The notes beneath the pieces are model-generated. The model did not search any database. It saw only the letters and a list, made by a program, of their open reading frames with translations, and was not told the origin of the DNA. A stretch of 9,809 nt of DNA from Verrucomicrobiota bacterium. Lineage in GTDB: Bacteria > Verrucomicrobiota > Verrucomicrobiia > Verrucomicrobiales > Akkermansiaceae. The stretch is from assembly GCA_026397695.1 (NCBI GenBank), contig JAPLUJ010000346.1:1-9809 (forward strand), in the 5' to 3' direction. Both the position numbers and the translations under genes were made by a program. Of this stretch, positions 1 to 7,182 are shown one piece after another. Every line of letters starts with the position of its first letter. The first letter of the stretch is position 1.

Positions 1-2
1 CA

Positions 3-1418
3 CAGGCGTTCGTGACGGTGTTTTCGAAAAAACTCAAGGCGGAGGGTGAGGAGTCCGCATGGGTGCTGGCGAACAAGATGATGACGCTGGCGGCGGTGTT
101 CATGAGCCTCATCACGCTGCTGGGCATACTGTTAGCGCCATGGATCGTTGATTTCCTCACGTCTCTTGCGCGGGCCGGCAACTCGCCGCGCGCCTACAAC
201 CCGGAGGAAATCGCGCTCACCGTCACCATGGTGCGCGTGATGTATCCGTTCATCCTGTTGGTTTCACTGGCGGCGCTGGTCATGGGTATCCTCAACGCCC
301 GCAACATTTTCGGCATGCCCGCGCTGGCGTCGTGTTTTTTCAATCTCGGCTCGATGATAGGCGGCGCGGCGCTCGGGTGGTGGATGGATCCCACCTGGGG
401 CAAACAAAGTCTGGTCGGGTTTGCCATCGGCGTGGTGATCGGCGGCTTGGCGCAGTTAGTCTGCCAGTTGCCGGCGCTGCGGGCGGCGGGTTACCGGTTT
501 ATCGCGGATTTCCGCTGGCGCGACTCCGGCGTGCGGCAGATTCTGCGGCTGATGGGGCCGGCGGTGATCGCCGCATCGGTCGTGCAAATCAACGTGGTGA
601 TCAACGCGATGTTCGCTTATGGAGTGGGCGAGGGCGCGGTGAGTTGGTTGAGTTATGCGTTCCGGTTGATGCAACTGCCCATCGGCGTGTTCGGGGTGGC
701 GGTGGCCACGGTGACCTTGCCGACGCTCGCGCGTGCGGCCGTCGGCGGGGTGTCTGCGGATTTCAAGCCGACGCTCGCCAAGGGTCTGCGTTTGGTGGCG
801 TTTCTGGTGTTGCCCTCGATGCTCGGGCTGGTGTTGTTAGCCGAGCCGATCGTGAGTGTGCTTTACGAGCGCGGCCACTTCTGCGCGTGCGACCGGCTGC
901 AGACCGCGGTGGCGCTGCGGGCCTACGGTTACGGCCTGCTGTGTTGTGCTGGGCTGAAGGTCTTGCAACCGGCGTTTTACGCCATCGACAAGCGCTGGCT
1001 GCCGATGCTGGCGAGCCTCTTCGCCCTGGGTCTCAACCTCGGGTGCAATTGGTTTTTCGTGATGGTGATGCGCTGGGGCCATGAGTCGCTGGCGCTGACC
1101 ACCAGCATCAGTGCCACCGTGAATTTCCTCATCCTCTTTGTCGCCATGCGCAAATGCGTGGGCGACATCGGCACGCGTGACTTGTTAGAGCTGCTGGCGA
1201 AACTGGCGGTCGCCGGGGTGGCGCTGGCGGTTGTTTGCCTGCTGGCGAAGCGTTTCTTTTTCCAGGATCCCGGCCACCTGTCATGGTGGCTGCGGGCCGG
1301 CGGCTTGATGGCCACCGTCGGCGCGGCGGCGGCGGTCTATTTCGCGGCGGCACGTGTGCTGCATGTGGCGGAAGCCCAAGACGCGTTGGCCATGGTGACG
1401 CGCCGACTGCGCGGATAA
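3..1418 (+). CDS. murJ: Lipid II flippase MurJ (MviN family), 5'-truncated by the window edge
   Basis: This is an integral inner-membrane protein that moves lipid-linked peptidoglycan precursor (lipid II) across the cytoplasmic membrane. The reading frame is already open at the left edge: codons 3-11 give Q-A-F and continue V-T-V-F-S, matching the family motif SQAFVPVFS, so the true start lies outside the window and about 65-70 residues (the first two membrane helices) are missing. The GTG at 12 is internal. The remaining ~470 residues are a run of hydrophobic helices and include the family segment RLMQLPIGVFGVAVATVTLP (about 220-240 residues in) and the later LQPAFYAIDKRW segment. The loop ERGHFCACD holds a Cys pair where relatives usually have other small residues. 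All four TTA leucine codons are followed by G. The gene ends in TAA at 1416-1418. The MOP-superfamily call is secure; function as the essential flippase is inferred from family. Confidence 0.95.
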   Translation, partial: QAFVTVFSKKLKAEGEESAWVLANKMMTLAAVFMSLITLLGILLAPWIVDFLTSLARAGNSPRAYNPEEIALTVTMVRVMYPFILLVSLAALVMGILNARNIFGMPALASCFFNLGSMIGGAALGWWMDPTWGKQSLVGFAIGVVIGGLAQLVCQLPALRAAGYRFIADFRWRDSGVRQILRLMGPAVIAASVVQINVVINAMFAYGVGEGAVSWLSYAFRLMQLPIGVFGVAVATVTLPTLARAAVGGVSADFKPTLAKGLRLVAFLVLPSMLGLVLLAEPIVSVLYERGHFCACDRLQTAVALRAYGYGLLCCAGLKVLQPAFYAIDKRWLPMLASLFALGLNLGCNWFFVMVMRWGHESLALTTSISATVNFLILFVAMRKCVGDIGTRDLLELLAKLAVAGVALAVVCLLAKRFFFQDPGHLSWWLRAGGLMATVGAAAAVYFAAARVLHVAEAQDALAMVTRRLRG

Positions 1419-1485
1419 CCCGCACCCGTACCACCCCGGCGAGTTTGCCGTGAATCACCGAAAAATGTGGGCCGCAGCGAAAAAT

Positions 1486-1507
1486 GGCTTTACAAGCCGG
1501 TGCCGGC
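1486..1507 (+). other. Two overlapping, mutually exclusive hairpins between murJ and rpmJ
   Basis: Seen directly: GGCTT-tac-AAGCC (1486-1498) and GCCGG-tg-CCGGC (1496-1507) are both perfect 5-bp stems sharing bases 1496-1498, so only one can form at a time. The 2-base loop of the second is very tight. Neither is followed by an immediate T-tract, although TAGTTTT comes a few bases later (1511-1517), so a weak terminator for murJ is possible. Stems this short also arise by chance. Confidence 0.3.
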
Positions 1508-1528
1508 CGCTAGTTTTCGCGCCCCCGG

Positions 1529-1560
1529 TTGACACTTGCGACCGCTCCAGTCCCAACAAT
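1529..1560 (+). promoter_or_regulatory. Possible rpmJ promoter (-35 only convincing)
   Basis: A perfect TTGACA sits at 1529-1534, 35 bases before the rpmJ start codon. No good -10 box follows at the usual distance; the nearest A/T-rich stretch is AACAAT at 1555-1560, with an over-long spacer. No AT-rich palindrome resembling a Zur operator is seen, which argues against the zinc control known for the E. coli paralogue ykgO. Confidence 0.25.
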
Positions 1561-1568
1561 TTTTCGCC

Positions 1569-1730
1569 ATGAAAGTCCTATCTTCCCTCGCTTCCGCCAA
1601 GCGCCGTCACGCGGATTGCCAAGTCGTGAAACGCAAAGGAACGGTTTACGTGATCTGCAAGTCCAACCCGAAATTCAAGGCCCGCCAAGGCGCGACGCTC
1701 GGCACCCGCCTCTCGAAAAAGGGCCTCTGA
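1569..1730 (+). CDS. rpmJ: 50S ribosomal protein L36, type B (YkgO-like, zinc ribbon lost)
   Basis: This is a 53-residue basic protein of the large ribosomal subunit. The N-terminus MKVLSSL, the block DCQVVKRKG and the block VYVICKSNP closely follow E. coli YkgO (L36 type B) rather than the classical zinc-binding L36. Of the four usual zinc ligands (Cys, Cys, Cys, His), the first is His14, the second and third are Cys17 and Cys30, and the last is Phe in NPKFKARQG, so tetrahedral zinc binding is unlikely. A tail of about 12 residues ([12 protein letters not shown]) follows the conserved RQG end. The ATG at 1569 is chosen because homology begins exactly there; the in-frame start at 1536 would add an unrelated leader. 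There is no Shine-Dalgarno motif. Since no zinc-dependent copy or Zur site is visible nearby, this may be the sole L36 gene, but that cannot be judged from one window. Confidence 0.93.
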   Translation: MKVLSSLASAKRRHADCQVVKRKGTVYVICKSNPKFKARQGATLGTRLSKKGL

Positions 1731-2091
1731 ACTGTCTGTTCGGCGGATTAATCCATGGAAACCACGATGCCCGCTTGAGTGCTCCAATCGTTTGGGCAGT
1801 ACGCTCAAATGCTGATCCTCATCACCAGGCGCGGATGCATCATCGCATGAAGGATGACGTTGCCAGAGAATTGCCCATGGGCCGCAAATATCCCAATGCC
1901 GCCCGCGAGTGACCCTGGCAATACGTCTTTGCCGCCGCCACGCTCTGCTCCCATCCCCGCACCGGACACGTGGCCCGCCATCATCTGCATCAGGATTGCA
2001 TGGACCGGGCGGCCTGAATCCGCTCGATCTCCCCTTAAATCAGAAAAAACCTCCTCAACAGAGGAACAGAGGATACACCCATAATACCGCC
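1731..2091. other. About 360 bases with no recognisable gene
   Basis: Between rpmJ and the toxin-antitoxin promoter I see no convincing coding sequence, tRNA, terminator with a U-tract or repeat. Short open frames cross it on both strands, but none shows a recognisable domain, a plausible start context or the G/C third-position bias of the neighbouring genes. The part from about 2030 to 2090 is A-rich compared with its surroundings and contains CATAAT at 2080-2085. It could be a decayed gene or a regulatory spacer. Confidence 0.4.
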
Positions 2092-2119
2092 TTGACATCC
2101 CGTAGTATGTGCATAACCT
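2092..2119 (+). promoter_or_regulatory. Candidate promoter with overlapping operator for the toxin-antitoxin pair
   Basis: TTGACA (2092-2097) is followed after 16 bases by a weak TAACCT (2114-2119), only nine bases before the antitoxin start. Overlapping the spacer and -10 is a small inverted repeat TATG-tg-CATA (2106-2115), placed where a ribbon-helix-helix antitoxin would normally bind to repress its own operon. The -35 is perfect, the -10 poor, and the operator arms are only 4 bp, so this is a plausible guess rather than a clear site. Confidence 0.35.
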
Positions 2120-2128
2120 GAATTTGTT

Positions 2129-2488
2129 ATGGCCACCATGACCGTACGCACCACCGTTGCCTTTGATCCAGCCACTGCCGCGCGGCTTGATCGGTTGGCC
2201 AAACGCTGGGGTGTATCGAAGTCGGAAACCCTCCGCCGCGCCTTGGAAACGGTTGAACAACAAGCACAGTCAACGCATCAAGCCGTTCTAACGGATGAGG
2301 AGATCGCACGGATGACTCCGCATGAAGCCTTCAGTTGGTTACAGACCCATCCCCGGGTTCCTGCGGGGTGGGGTGCCGATTTCCGCCGTGAACTCAAGGA
2401 AGCGCGTGAGCGCGATGCGGTCATCGAAGAGGAGAGAGAACTCGCGCGTTCCAAGGTAGCTGAACCAAACAGCCATTGCCAAGCATGA
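2129..2488 (+). CDS. Ribbon-helix-helix antitoxin (VapB-like)
   Basis: This 119-residue protein begins with a ribbon-helix-helix DNA-binding domain: beta strand TVRTTVAF (about 5-12), helix 1 PATAARLDRLAKRWG (14-28), turn and helix 2 SKSETLRRALETV (30-42), the pattern of Arc/MetJ/CopG-type antitoxins. The C-terminal half (roughly 50-115) is charged and Glu/Arg-rich, typical of the flexible segment that wraps and inhibits the toxin. The stop TGA (2486-2488) overlaps the toxin start in ATGA, so the two genes are translationally coupled and form an operon in the usual antitoxin-first order. A second ATG at 2138 could also be the start. At about 120 residues it is longer than most VapB proteins (usually 70-90). 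Likely autoregulation is inferred from the family. The PIN partner makes VapB-like the best label. Confidence 0.85.
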   Translation: MATMTVRTTVAFDPATAARLDRLAKRWGVSKSETLRRALETVEQQAQSTHQAVLTDEEIARMTPHEAFSWLQTHPRVPAGWGADFRRELKEARERDAVIEEERELARSKVAEPNSHCQA

Positions 2489-2865
2489 TCCATCTGGATG
2501 CCAACCTCCTCATCGCTGCCAGCGATCCAACTGATTTGCATGCTCCGGTCGCCGCTAAAATCATGAACTCGGCGGGTCCCTTCGCAACTTCAGCCTGCGC
2601 TTGGACCGAGTACCGTTCCCGGCCTGTCGATCCCGTGCGCGATAAAGTCCTCCTTCGCATGCTCGCCGGCGGCATTGTTCCCTTCGATGACAAAGCCGCC
2701 GCCCTCGCCGGCGAACTTTTCCACCTCACCGGTTCCAAACGCCGCACCCGCATGGACGTGATGATCGCCGCCGCCGCCATCCTTGCCGGTGCCGAACTCG
2801 CCACCACCAACTCCGACGACTTCCAAGCCTTCGTCCCCCACGGGCTCAAACTGCGTTCTATCTAA
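2485..2865 (+). CDS. PIN-domain ribonuclease toxin (VapC family)
   Basis: This is a 126-residue PIN-domain protein, the usual size for VapC toxins, which cleave RNA (often tRNA or rRNA) using Mg2+ or Mn2+ held by a cluster of acidic residues. The expected acids are present: Asp5 in IHLDANLLI, Glu42 in WTEY, Asp91 in RMDVMIAAAA, and Asp111/Asp112 in TNSDDF. The ATG at 2485 is preferred over the in-frame TTG at 2476 because it forms the 4-base ATGA overlap with the antitoxin and places LDAN at the normal N-terminal distance. All catalytic positions are intact, so an active toxin is expected. The gene ends in TAA just before a strong hairpin facing the convergent minus-strand gene. The RNA target cannot be read from sequence. 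Confidence 0.9.
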   Translation: MIHLDANLLIAASDPTDLHAPVAAKIMNSAGPFATSACAWTEYRSRPVDPVRDKVLLRMLAGGIVPFDDKAAALAGELFHLTGSKRRTRMDVMIAAAAILAGAELATTNSDDFQAFVPHGLKLRSI

Positions 2866-2872
2866 CCACACC

Positions 2873-2899
2873 CACCGTCGCCACTCCATGGCGGCGGTG
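2873..2899. terminator. Hairpin between convergent transcription units (bidirectional terminator candidate)
   Basis: CACCGTCGCC (2873-2882) pairs with GGCGGCGGTG (2890-2899) across a 7-base loop ACTCCAT: ten base pairs with one T-G wobble. It lies exactly in the 50-base gap between the toxin stop (2865) and the stop of the convergent propeller gene (2916). No T-tract follows on either strand, so it is not a textbook intrinsic terminator, but position and stability suggest it limits transcription from both sides or protects 3' ends. Confidence 0.6.
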
Positions 2900-2915
2900 C
2901 CTCTGATCCGACTGG

Positions 2916-4187
2916 TTAGCGCCGGACGTCGTAGCAGTACAGCACATCTTGATACCGCAGGAACAACCTGCCTTGGCATAGAACCGGATGCGCCCAGGCG
3001 TCTTGAACTGGCTTTTCCGTCAGCCGGAAAGTGCCTGTGGTGCGGAATCCGGAATCCGTCAATTCTTGCAGCGTCATCATGCCCTGTACGGTCAAGCAGT
3101 AGAACCGTCCATCGGCGACGATCATCGAGCCGTCGGATAATTCGCCCCTCGGTTTCACCAGCGTCGGCTTGCCGGTCTCCACGTCGATCTTGACCCAACC
3201 GGGCACGTCGCCGCGACTGCTGGAACCATACAGCCGGCCGTCAACGCAGACCGTCCCACCATGAGTGATCTTCAGTTCGCGGGACCACACTTGTGATGCC
3301 GCGCCGTCGCCTAACTGGACGCCTAACAGGGCGCCGTATTCGCGGCTGGCATTGGTAAAGAGCAACTGGCGGCCGGACAGCACCGGGGTGGTGGAGACTG
3401 AATTGTTGGGATCCACTTGTGGCAATTTCCACACCAGAGCACCAGTCTCGGAGTCCACGGCAAACGCGTACTTTGAGCAGCTGTTAACCAGCAGTTTGCG
3501 CTTGCCCGCTTGAATGAGGATAGGCGAGGCATAGGAAGCTTGCTCGCCATCGAGTGGCGGCGTAGCCCAAACAGGTGCGCCGCTCCGCTTGTCATGAGCG
3601 ACCATCAGGCCGTTGGCCCCTGCCGGTGTCGCAAACACGCGATCCCCATGCACCAGCACGGATTCGCTGATGCCCCACATGATGTTTTTCGCTGCATACC
3701 GTTCAAGTAGATTCACGGCCCATGCTTGTTTGCCCGTCACCGCATCCAAACACGCCAGATTGCCATGGGCGTTCATGTGATAGAGTTTGCCGTCGTCGAA
3801 ACTGCAGGACGACCGGGCACCGGGGAACGACTTCTTCCAGGGCTCACCGTTGGGGGTTTTCCAACGCGGTTGGCCATCGCGCGTGAACGCGCTGATGACG
3901 AGTTCCTGGTCCTCGTCGCCGGTAATGTAAACTCCGTCCGCCACGATGATCGGGGACGAGTAGCCGCGGCCGATGCCGGAGACTTTCCATAACAGCTTGG
4001 GCCCTCCCGCAGGCCACGATTGCAACAACCCGGTTTCCGCGGAGATCCCGTCCCGGTGCGGACCGCGCCATTGCGGCCAGTCCGGGGCTGCCGAGCGACA
4101 CAGTGATGGTAGCGGTTCTTGCGCCGCCGCCGAACGAGGCCAACCGACAGTCACAATGCCCAAGCACACACAACCCATAACTCGCAT
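2916..4187 (-). CDS. Exported PQQ-like beta-propeller repeat protein
   Basis: With the start at 4187 the product is 423 residues and opens with a signal peptide: Arg2, a hydrophobic core of about residues 3-16, then SAAA-Q with likely cleavage after Ala22. The mature protein starts with the DWPQWRGP block (36-43) typical of PQQ-like propeller proteins in planctomycetes and verrucomicrobia. It is followed by repeated blades such as PIIVADGVYITGD, NLACLDAVTGKQAW, AFAVDSETGALVW and WVKIDVETGKP (the alternating strand plus D-x-x-TG-x-x-W pattern), consistent with a seven- or eight-bladed propeller. No PQQ ligand set could be assigned, so enzyme and scaffold roles are both possible. The frame is open upstream to an ATG at 4340, adding 51 residues without a signal peptide and with more A/T-ending codons; I judge that leader untranslated. 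The gene follows the dihaem protein on the same strand and is probably co-transcribed with it. Confidence 0.88.
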   Translation of the reverse strand: MRVMGCVCLGIVTVGWPRSAAAQEPLPSLCRSAAPDWPQWRGPHRDGISAETGLLQSWPAGGPKLLWKVSGIGRGYSSPIIVADGVYITGDEDQELVISAFTRDGQPRWKTPNGEPWKKSFPGARSSCSFDDGKLYHMNAHGNLACLDAVTGKQAWAVNLLERYAAKNIMWGISESVLVHGDRVFATPAGANGLMVAHDKRSGAPVWATPPLDGEQASYASPILIQAGKRKLLVNSCSKYAFAVDSETGALVWKLPQVDPNNSVSTTPVLSGRQLLFTNASREYGALLGVQLGDGAASQVWSRELKITHGGTVCVDGRLYGSSSRGDVPGWVKIDVETGKPTLVKPRGELSDGSMIVADGRFYCLTVQGMMTLQELTDSGFRTTGTFRLTEKPVQDAWAHPVLCQGRLFLRYQDVLYCYDVRR

Positions 4188-4370
4188 CCATTTGCTGATC
4201 ACCGTGTGTTTGCCACCCGCGGGGAAATCGCTTGCCGGAAATGTTACGTCCCGTGGCTTTAGCCGCATGTTGACATGGTTGGAAACAATCTTCGCCGGGA
4301 ATTTGCTGTTGGGGTTGGTGTGCATAAGAAATTTATTCATGGTGAGGATCGTGAGCCAGTAGCCTGAGGA

Positions 4371-7160
4371 TTATGGGAACCGTGCGGACACTTTCGATGG
4401 ATTTGGGTTTGCCTTGATGCGGCGGCTATAATTCTCGCGATCCTTGATGACCCAATCAATTCCGCCGCCTTGTGCCAGCGTGGGCTGCCAACCGTTGTCA
4501 TTTTCGTTAGGATGGCGGATGAGGCACTTTTCCACAAGTGCCGTCATCCTTTTGAAATTCTGGTCGTTCTTGTTTTTCCATGCGTTGACTTGCCCCCATC
4601 CGCCCGCATCCGCGGCCAGCGGCATCATGAGAATGCGGCTTTCATCCGGTTGCGCGGTATTGATCAAGGCGCGCTCCGCTTGCTTTGCCATAACATCCCC
4701 GAAGATCTGTTGGATGAAGGCTCGCAATTCCGTCACGCCCGCCGGATTGATGCCACGCTCCTCAAGTTTGTTAGGAAACAAGTCGCCGTAACACTGTGCG
4801 TTCAGGTCAAGCCAATCGATGATGCGCTGGAAACTGGCGCGATCCAGACGGGTATTTGCATGCGGTTTCAACAGCAAATCGGGTAATTTGCTACCATACG
4901 CATAGAATGAAAACGGACGGCTGATGTTTTTCCCCTCTTCCCACATGAACTCCTTGAGTCCGAGGCGGTGTTCTCCTTGTTGGATCAACGCGACGAGCGG
5001 ACGCGGCCAAGTCATCTGTCCATCATGCACCAGATTGATGCCCTTCTCGGTTTTCTCCAAGCCGTGACAAGAGATGCAATAGCGGTCGAGCACCGGTTGC
5101 ACCGTGCGCATGAAACTCAGTCCGCCTGTGTATTGGGGACCGGCGGGCGGGGTGAGTTCAAGCGGGGCACGCGGCTTGCCGTTGCGGCTGATGAGAAGGG
5201 GTGGGCTGATGAGTTCCGGCTCGTGACATCCAATGCAACTGCGGCTCTCGCCCTTTTGCAGGTAAAACAGGCTTTTCTCGGTGAGAATCGCCCGCCCGTT
5301 TTCATCGAGAATCTGAAGTTGCGAAGAGGTCTCCGCCGGCACCTTGAAATAGGCCGATCCATCGGCGTCGATGGGAACCGTGCCAAGAATTTTTTTCGGG
5401 ATTTCAACCGGCACGGTCATGCTGCACGGTGAACGATCGGCGCGGGGTTGCACGCCCAGCGCGTTGATCCGGATCGCCTTGATCATGCCGGGCTTGATTT
5501 TCTTGTCGGGATCGTTGCGCGTCAGGGCCACGTTCTGAACATAGAGCGTGGCATAGTTAGGCGCGTTGGGCGGCGTCATTGCAGGAAATGCATGGGGGCG
5601 CACCCGCTTGCGGATGGGGATGGGAGAAAATGACGCGACCGCCGGGTCTTCATAAATGAATTCACGCCCCCCTAACGAATCCACCAGATAAATGGCGCGG
5701 TCATTGGCCGGCGGAACTTGTCCTTGGGAGGGAACCGGGTGGTTGGCACGGGAAGTGAGGATGAGGTCTTCAGTGACCGGGTAGGGATGGCTGAAATGCG
5801 GTTGAGGCCACTTGCCGTCAGTTTCCGAATAAGGCGTTTCCGGCGTGATGTGGAGCATCGCTTGTTCGCTGTTTTCTCCCAGCCGGTTGTCGATTTCCAC
5901 GAGCGTTCCCGTGTTGTAACTGTGGTGTCCCTGGGCCGTGGCGACGATTTGATTGGTTCCGGGAATGGCGGTCGCCTCCAGAATTTCCATGGGCGCGATC
6001 ATGTCATTGCCGAAATAATGTGCGACTCCCGTGCCGTCGGGGCGGCACCACCAGAGTTTGTGAAAGAGCATCTCATGGCGGTTGGTATATTCCCAACGGG
6101 TAAAGACGATTCTGCCGTCGTTGAGGACGGACGGCTCGTATTCGTTTTCATTGGCATAGGAGAGTTGCGTGATGGCATCGCCGTTTTTATCACATCGATG
6201 CACAACCCATGCGGGATTGTAGCGTCCGCCATGGCAGCGTCCGAAGGATTGGGAGCGGGTCGAAATGAACACGATATTGCCGTCGGGAAGATTGCAGGGA
6301 TCGTTGTCTTCGATGAGAACCGTGGCACGGTCGTTCCAGGTTTTCAGGGGATCGCGCTGGGTGCCTGTCAGTTGGCGGACCCACGATCCGTCCACCGCGG
6401 CTTCATACAGCCAGAAGCGTTTTTTGTCGGGTGCGGTATGATCGCAAAATGCAAACACCACTTTATCGGCATCGTAGTTGAGATCGGGATTGCGCACCGC
6501 TCCTTTGGGCAATTTGCCCTCAAGAACCGGCTTTGCCTGGGGATGGGTTTTCCAGTTGGTGAGAATCGTGAGCCCGGGTCCCGGCCGACTATGCATTCCC
6601 AAATGCTGGTCGCCATTGTGACTATAGGTGGTGGGAGGATTGCGATTGATGAGAAGCCGTTCGAAGTCGAGCGCGGGATGGGCGAAAACCAGTTTGCGGC
6701 GCAACGTGCGGATTTCGATATAAAGCGCGTCAGGCCTGTCCGGCGGGATGTTCCCGCTCGTCCACTGGTCCTCCAGGGTGTTGAGTTGCTTGGTGATTTC
6801 CTGCGGGACCTTGCGGACTTTCCCGATCCATGCGAGCGTTTGGCGGGTTAGATTCAGGGCCAAACGTATGTCCTTGGGTTGTGCCTTGCTGGCATTGGAA
6901 GGAACTTGATCCTTATCCATGGCATCGCGCCCGGCGGTGCCGGGAAAACGGTTCTTATCCAAACGGTTGCCATTGGCCGTACTGGCGGCGGCTTGTGCGG
7001 GAGTCAGCAACGATTGCGCCGGCTCGATTTGGACGCCCAGGTCACGCATCCAATAGTCAACGATGGTTTTTTGATAATCCGTTTCAGCCGCAGCCGAACC
7101 TAACGCAACCGTCACAAGATGAATGATCCAACACCCGAATCCTGTCATGCGTGAAGTCAT
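4371..7160 (-). CDS. Exported dihaem protein with propeller, hydrazine synthase alpha-like family
   Basis: The start at 7160 gives 929 residues and a clear signal peptide (Arg4, hydrophobic core about 7-21, SAAA-E with cleavage near residue 25). A GTG at 7214 would extend it by 18 residues in front of the signal and is less likely. In order: a conserved mature N-terminal motif TIVDYWMRD (about 32-40), a polar helical stretch (about 95-160), a TolB/WD40-like propeller (about 165-525, with blade motifs such as LPDGNIVFISTR, LNDGRIVFTRW and AQGHHSYNTG), a middle domain (about 540-660) with haem motif CIGCH (642-646), and a C-terminal region with a second haem motif CISCH (695-699). This order matches the hydrazine synthase alpha architecture, and many PVC-group genomes encode such proteins without anammox. 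It probably acts as an extracytoplasmic electron-transfer or redox protein; the substrate is unknown. Downstream on the same strand is the propeller gene. Confidence 0.85.
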   Translation of the reverse strand: MTSRMTGFGCWIIHLVTVALGSAAAETDYQKTIVDYWMRDLGVQIEPAQSLLTPAQAAASTANGNRLDKNRFPGTAGRDAMDKDQVPSNASKAQPKDIRLALNLTRQTLAWIGKVRKVPQEITKQLNTLEDQWTSGNIPPDRPDALYIEIRTLRRKLVFAHPALDFERLLINRNPPTTYSHNGDQHLGMHSRPGPGLTILTNWKTHPQAKPVLEGKLPKGAVRNPDLNYDADKVVFAFCDHTAPDKKRFWLYEAAVDGSWVRQLTGTQRDPLKTWNDRATVLIEDNDPCNLPDGNIVFISTRSQSFGRCHGGRYNPAWVVHRCDKNGDAITQLSYANENEYEPSVLNDGRIVFTRWEYTNRHEMLFHKLWWCRPDGTGVAHYFGNDMIAPMEILEATAIPGTNQIVATAQGHHSYNTGTLVEIDNRLGENSEQAMLHITPETPYSETDGKWPQPHFSHPYPVTEDLILTSRANHPVPSQGQVPPANDRAIYLVDSLGGREFIYEDPAVASFSPIPIRKRVRPHAFPAMTPPNAPNYATLYVQNVALTRNDPDKKIKPGMIKAIRINALGVQPRADRSPCSMTVPVEIPKKILGTVPIDADGSAYFKVPAETSSQLQILDENGRAILTEKSLFYLQKGESRSCIGCHEPELISPPLLISRNGKPRAPLELTPPAGPQYTGGLSFMRTVQPVLDRYCISCHGLEKTEKGINLVHDGQMTWPRPLVALIQQGEHRLGLKEFMWEEGKNISRPFSFYAYGSKLPDLLLKPHANTRLDRASFQRIIDWLDLNAQCYGDLFPNKLEERGINPAGVTELRAFIQQIFGDVMAKQAERALINTAQPDESRILMMPLAADAGGWGQVNAWKNKNDQNFKRMTALVEKCLIRHPNENDNGWQPTLAQGGGIDWVIKDRENYSRRIKANPNPSKVSARFP

Positions 7161-7182
7161 TGCGGGGGTTGCCTGATTATTG

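Noticed and set aside
889..896. Cys pair CAC in the MurJ loop as a possible metal site
   Set aside because: Only two cysteines in a loop with no further ligands visible nearby; not enough to claim metal binding.
332..1084. A 250-codon frame inside murJ in another phase, rich in Arg, Gly and Ala
   Set aside because: Composition is typical of an out-of-phase reading of a GC-rich gene; the MurJ frame explains the sequence.
1805..2263. A 152-codon minus frame across the gene-poor stretch
   Set aside because: It overlaps the antitoxin start and promoter, lacks a known domain, and has poor codon bias in its non-overlapping part.
2590..3198. A 202-codon minus frame spanning the toxin and the propeller 3' end
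   Set aside because: It is antisense to the PIN toxin with intact catalytic residues and out of phase with the propeller gene.
4188..4340. A 51-codon N-terminal extension of the propeller protein from the ATG at 4340
   Set aside because: It would place the signal peptide internally, shows more A/T-ending codons and carries no recognised motif; the ATG at 4187 gives a normal signal peptide.
5718..6851. A 377-codon open frame on + opposite the dihaem gene
   Set aside because: It is fully antisense to a gene with clear domains and haem motifs, has no recognisable domain, and is a known by-product of G/C-biased codons on the opposite strand.
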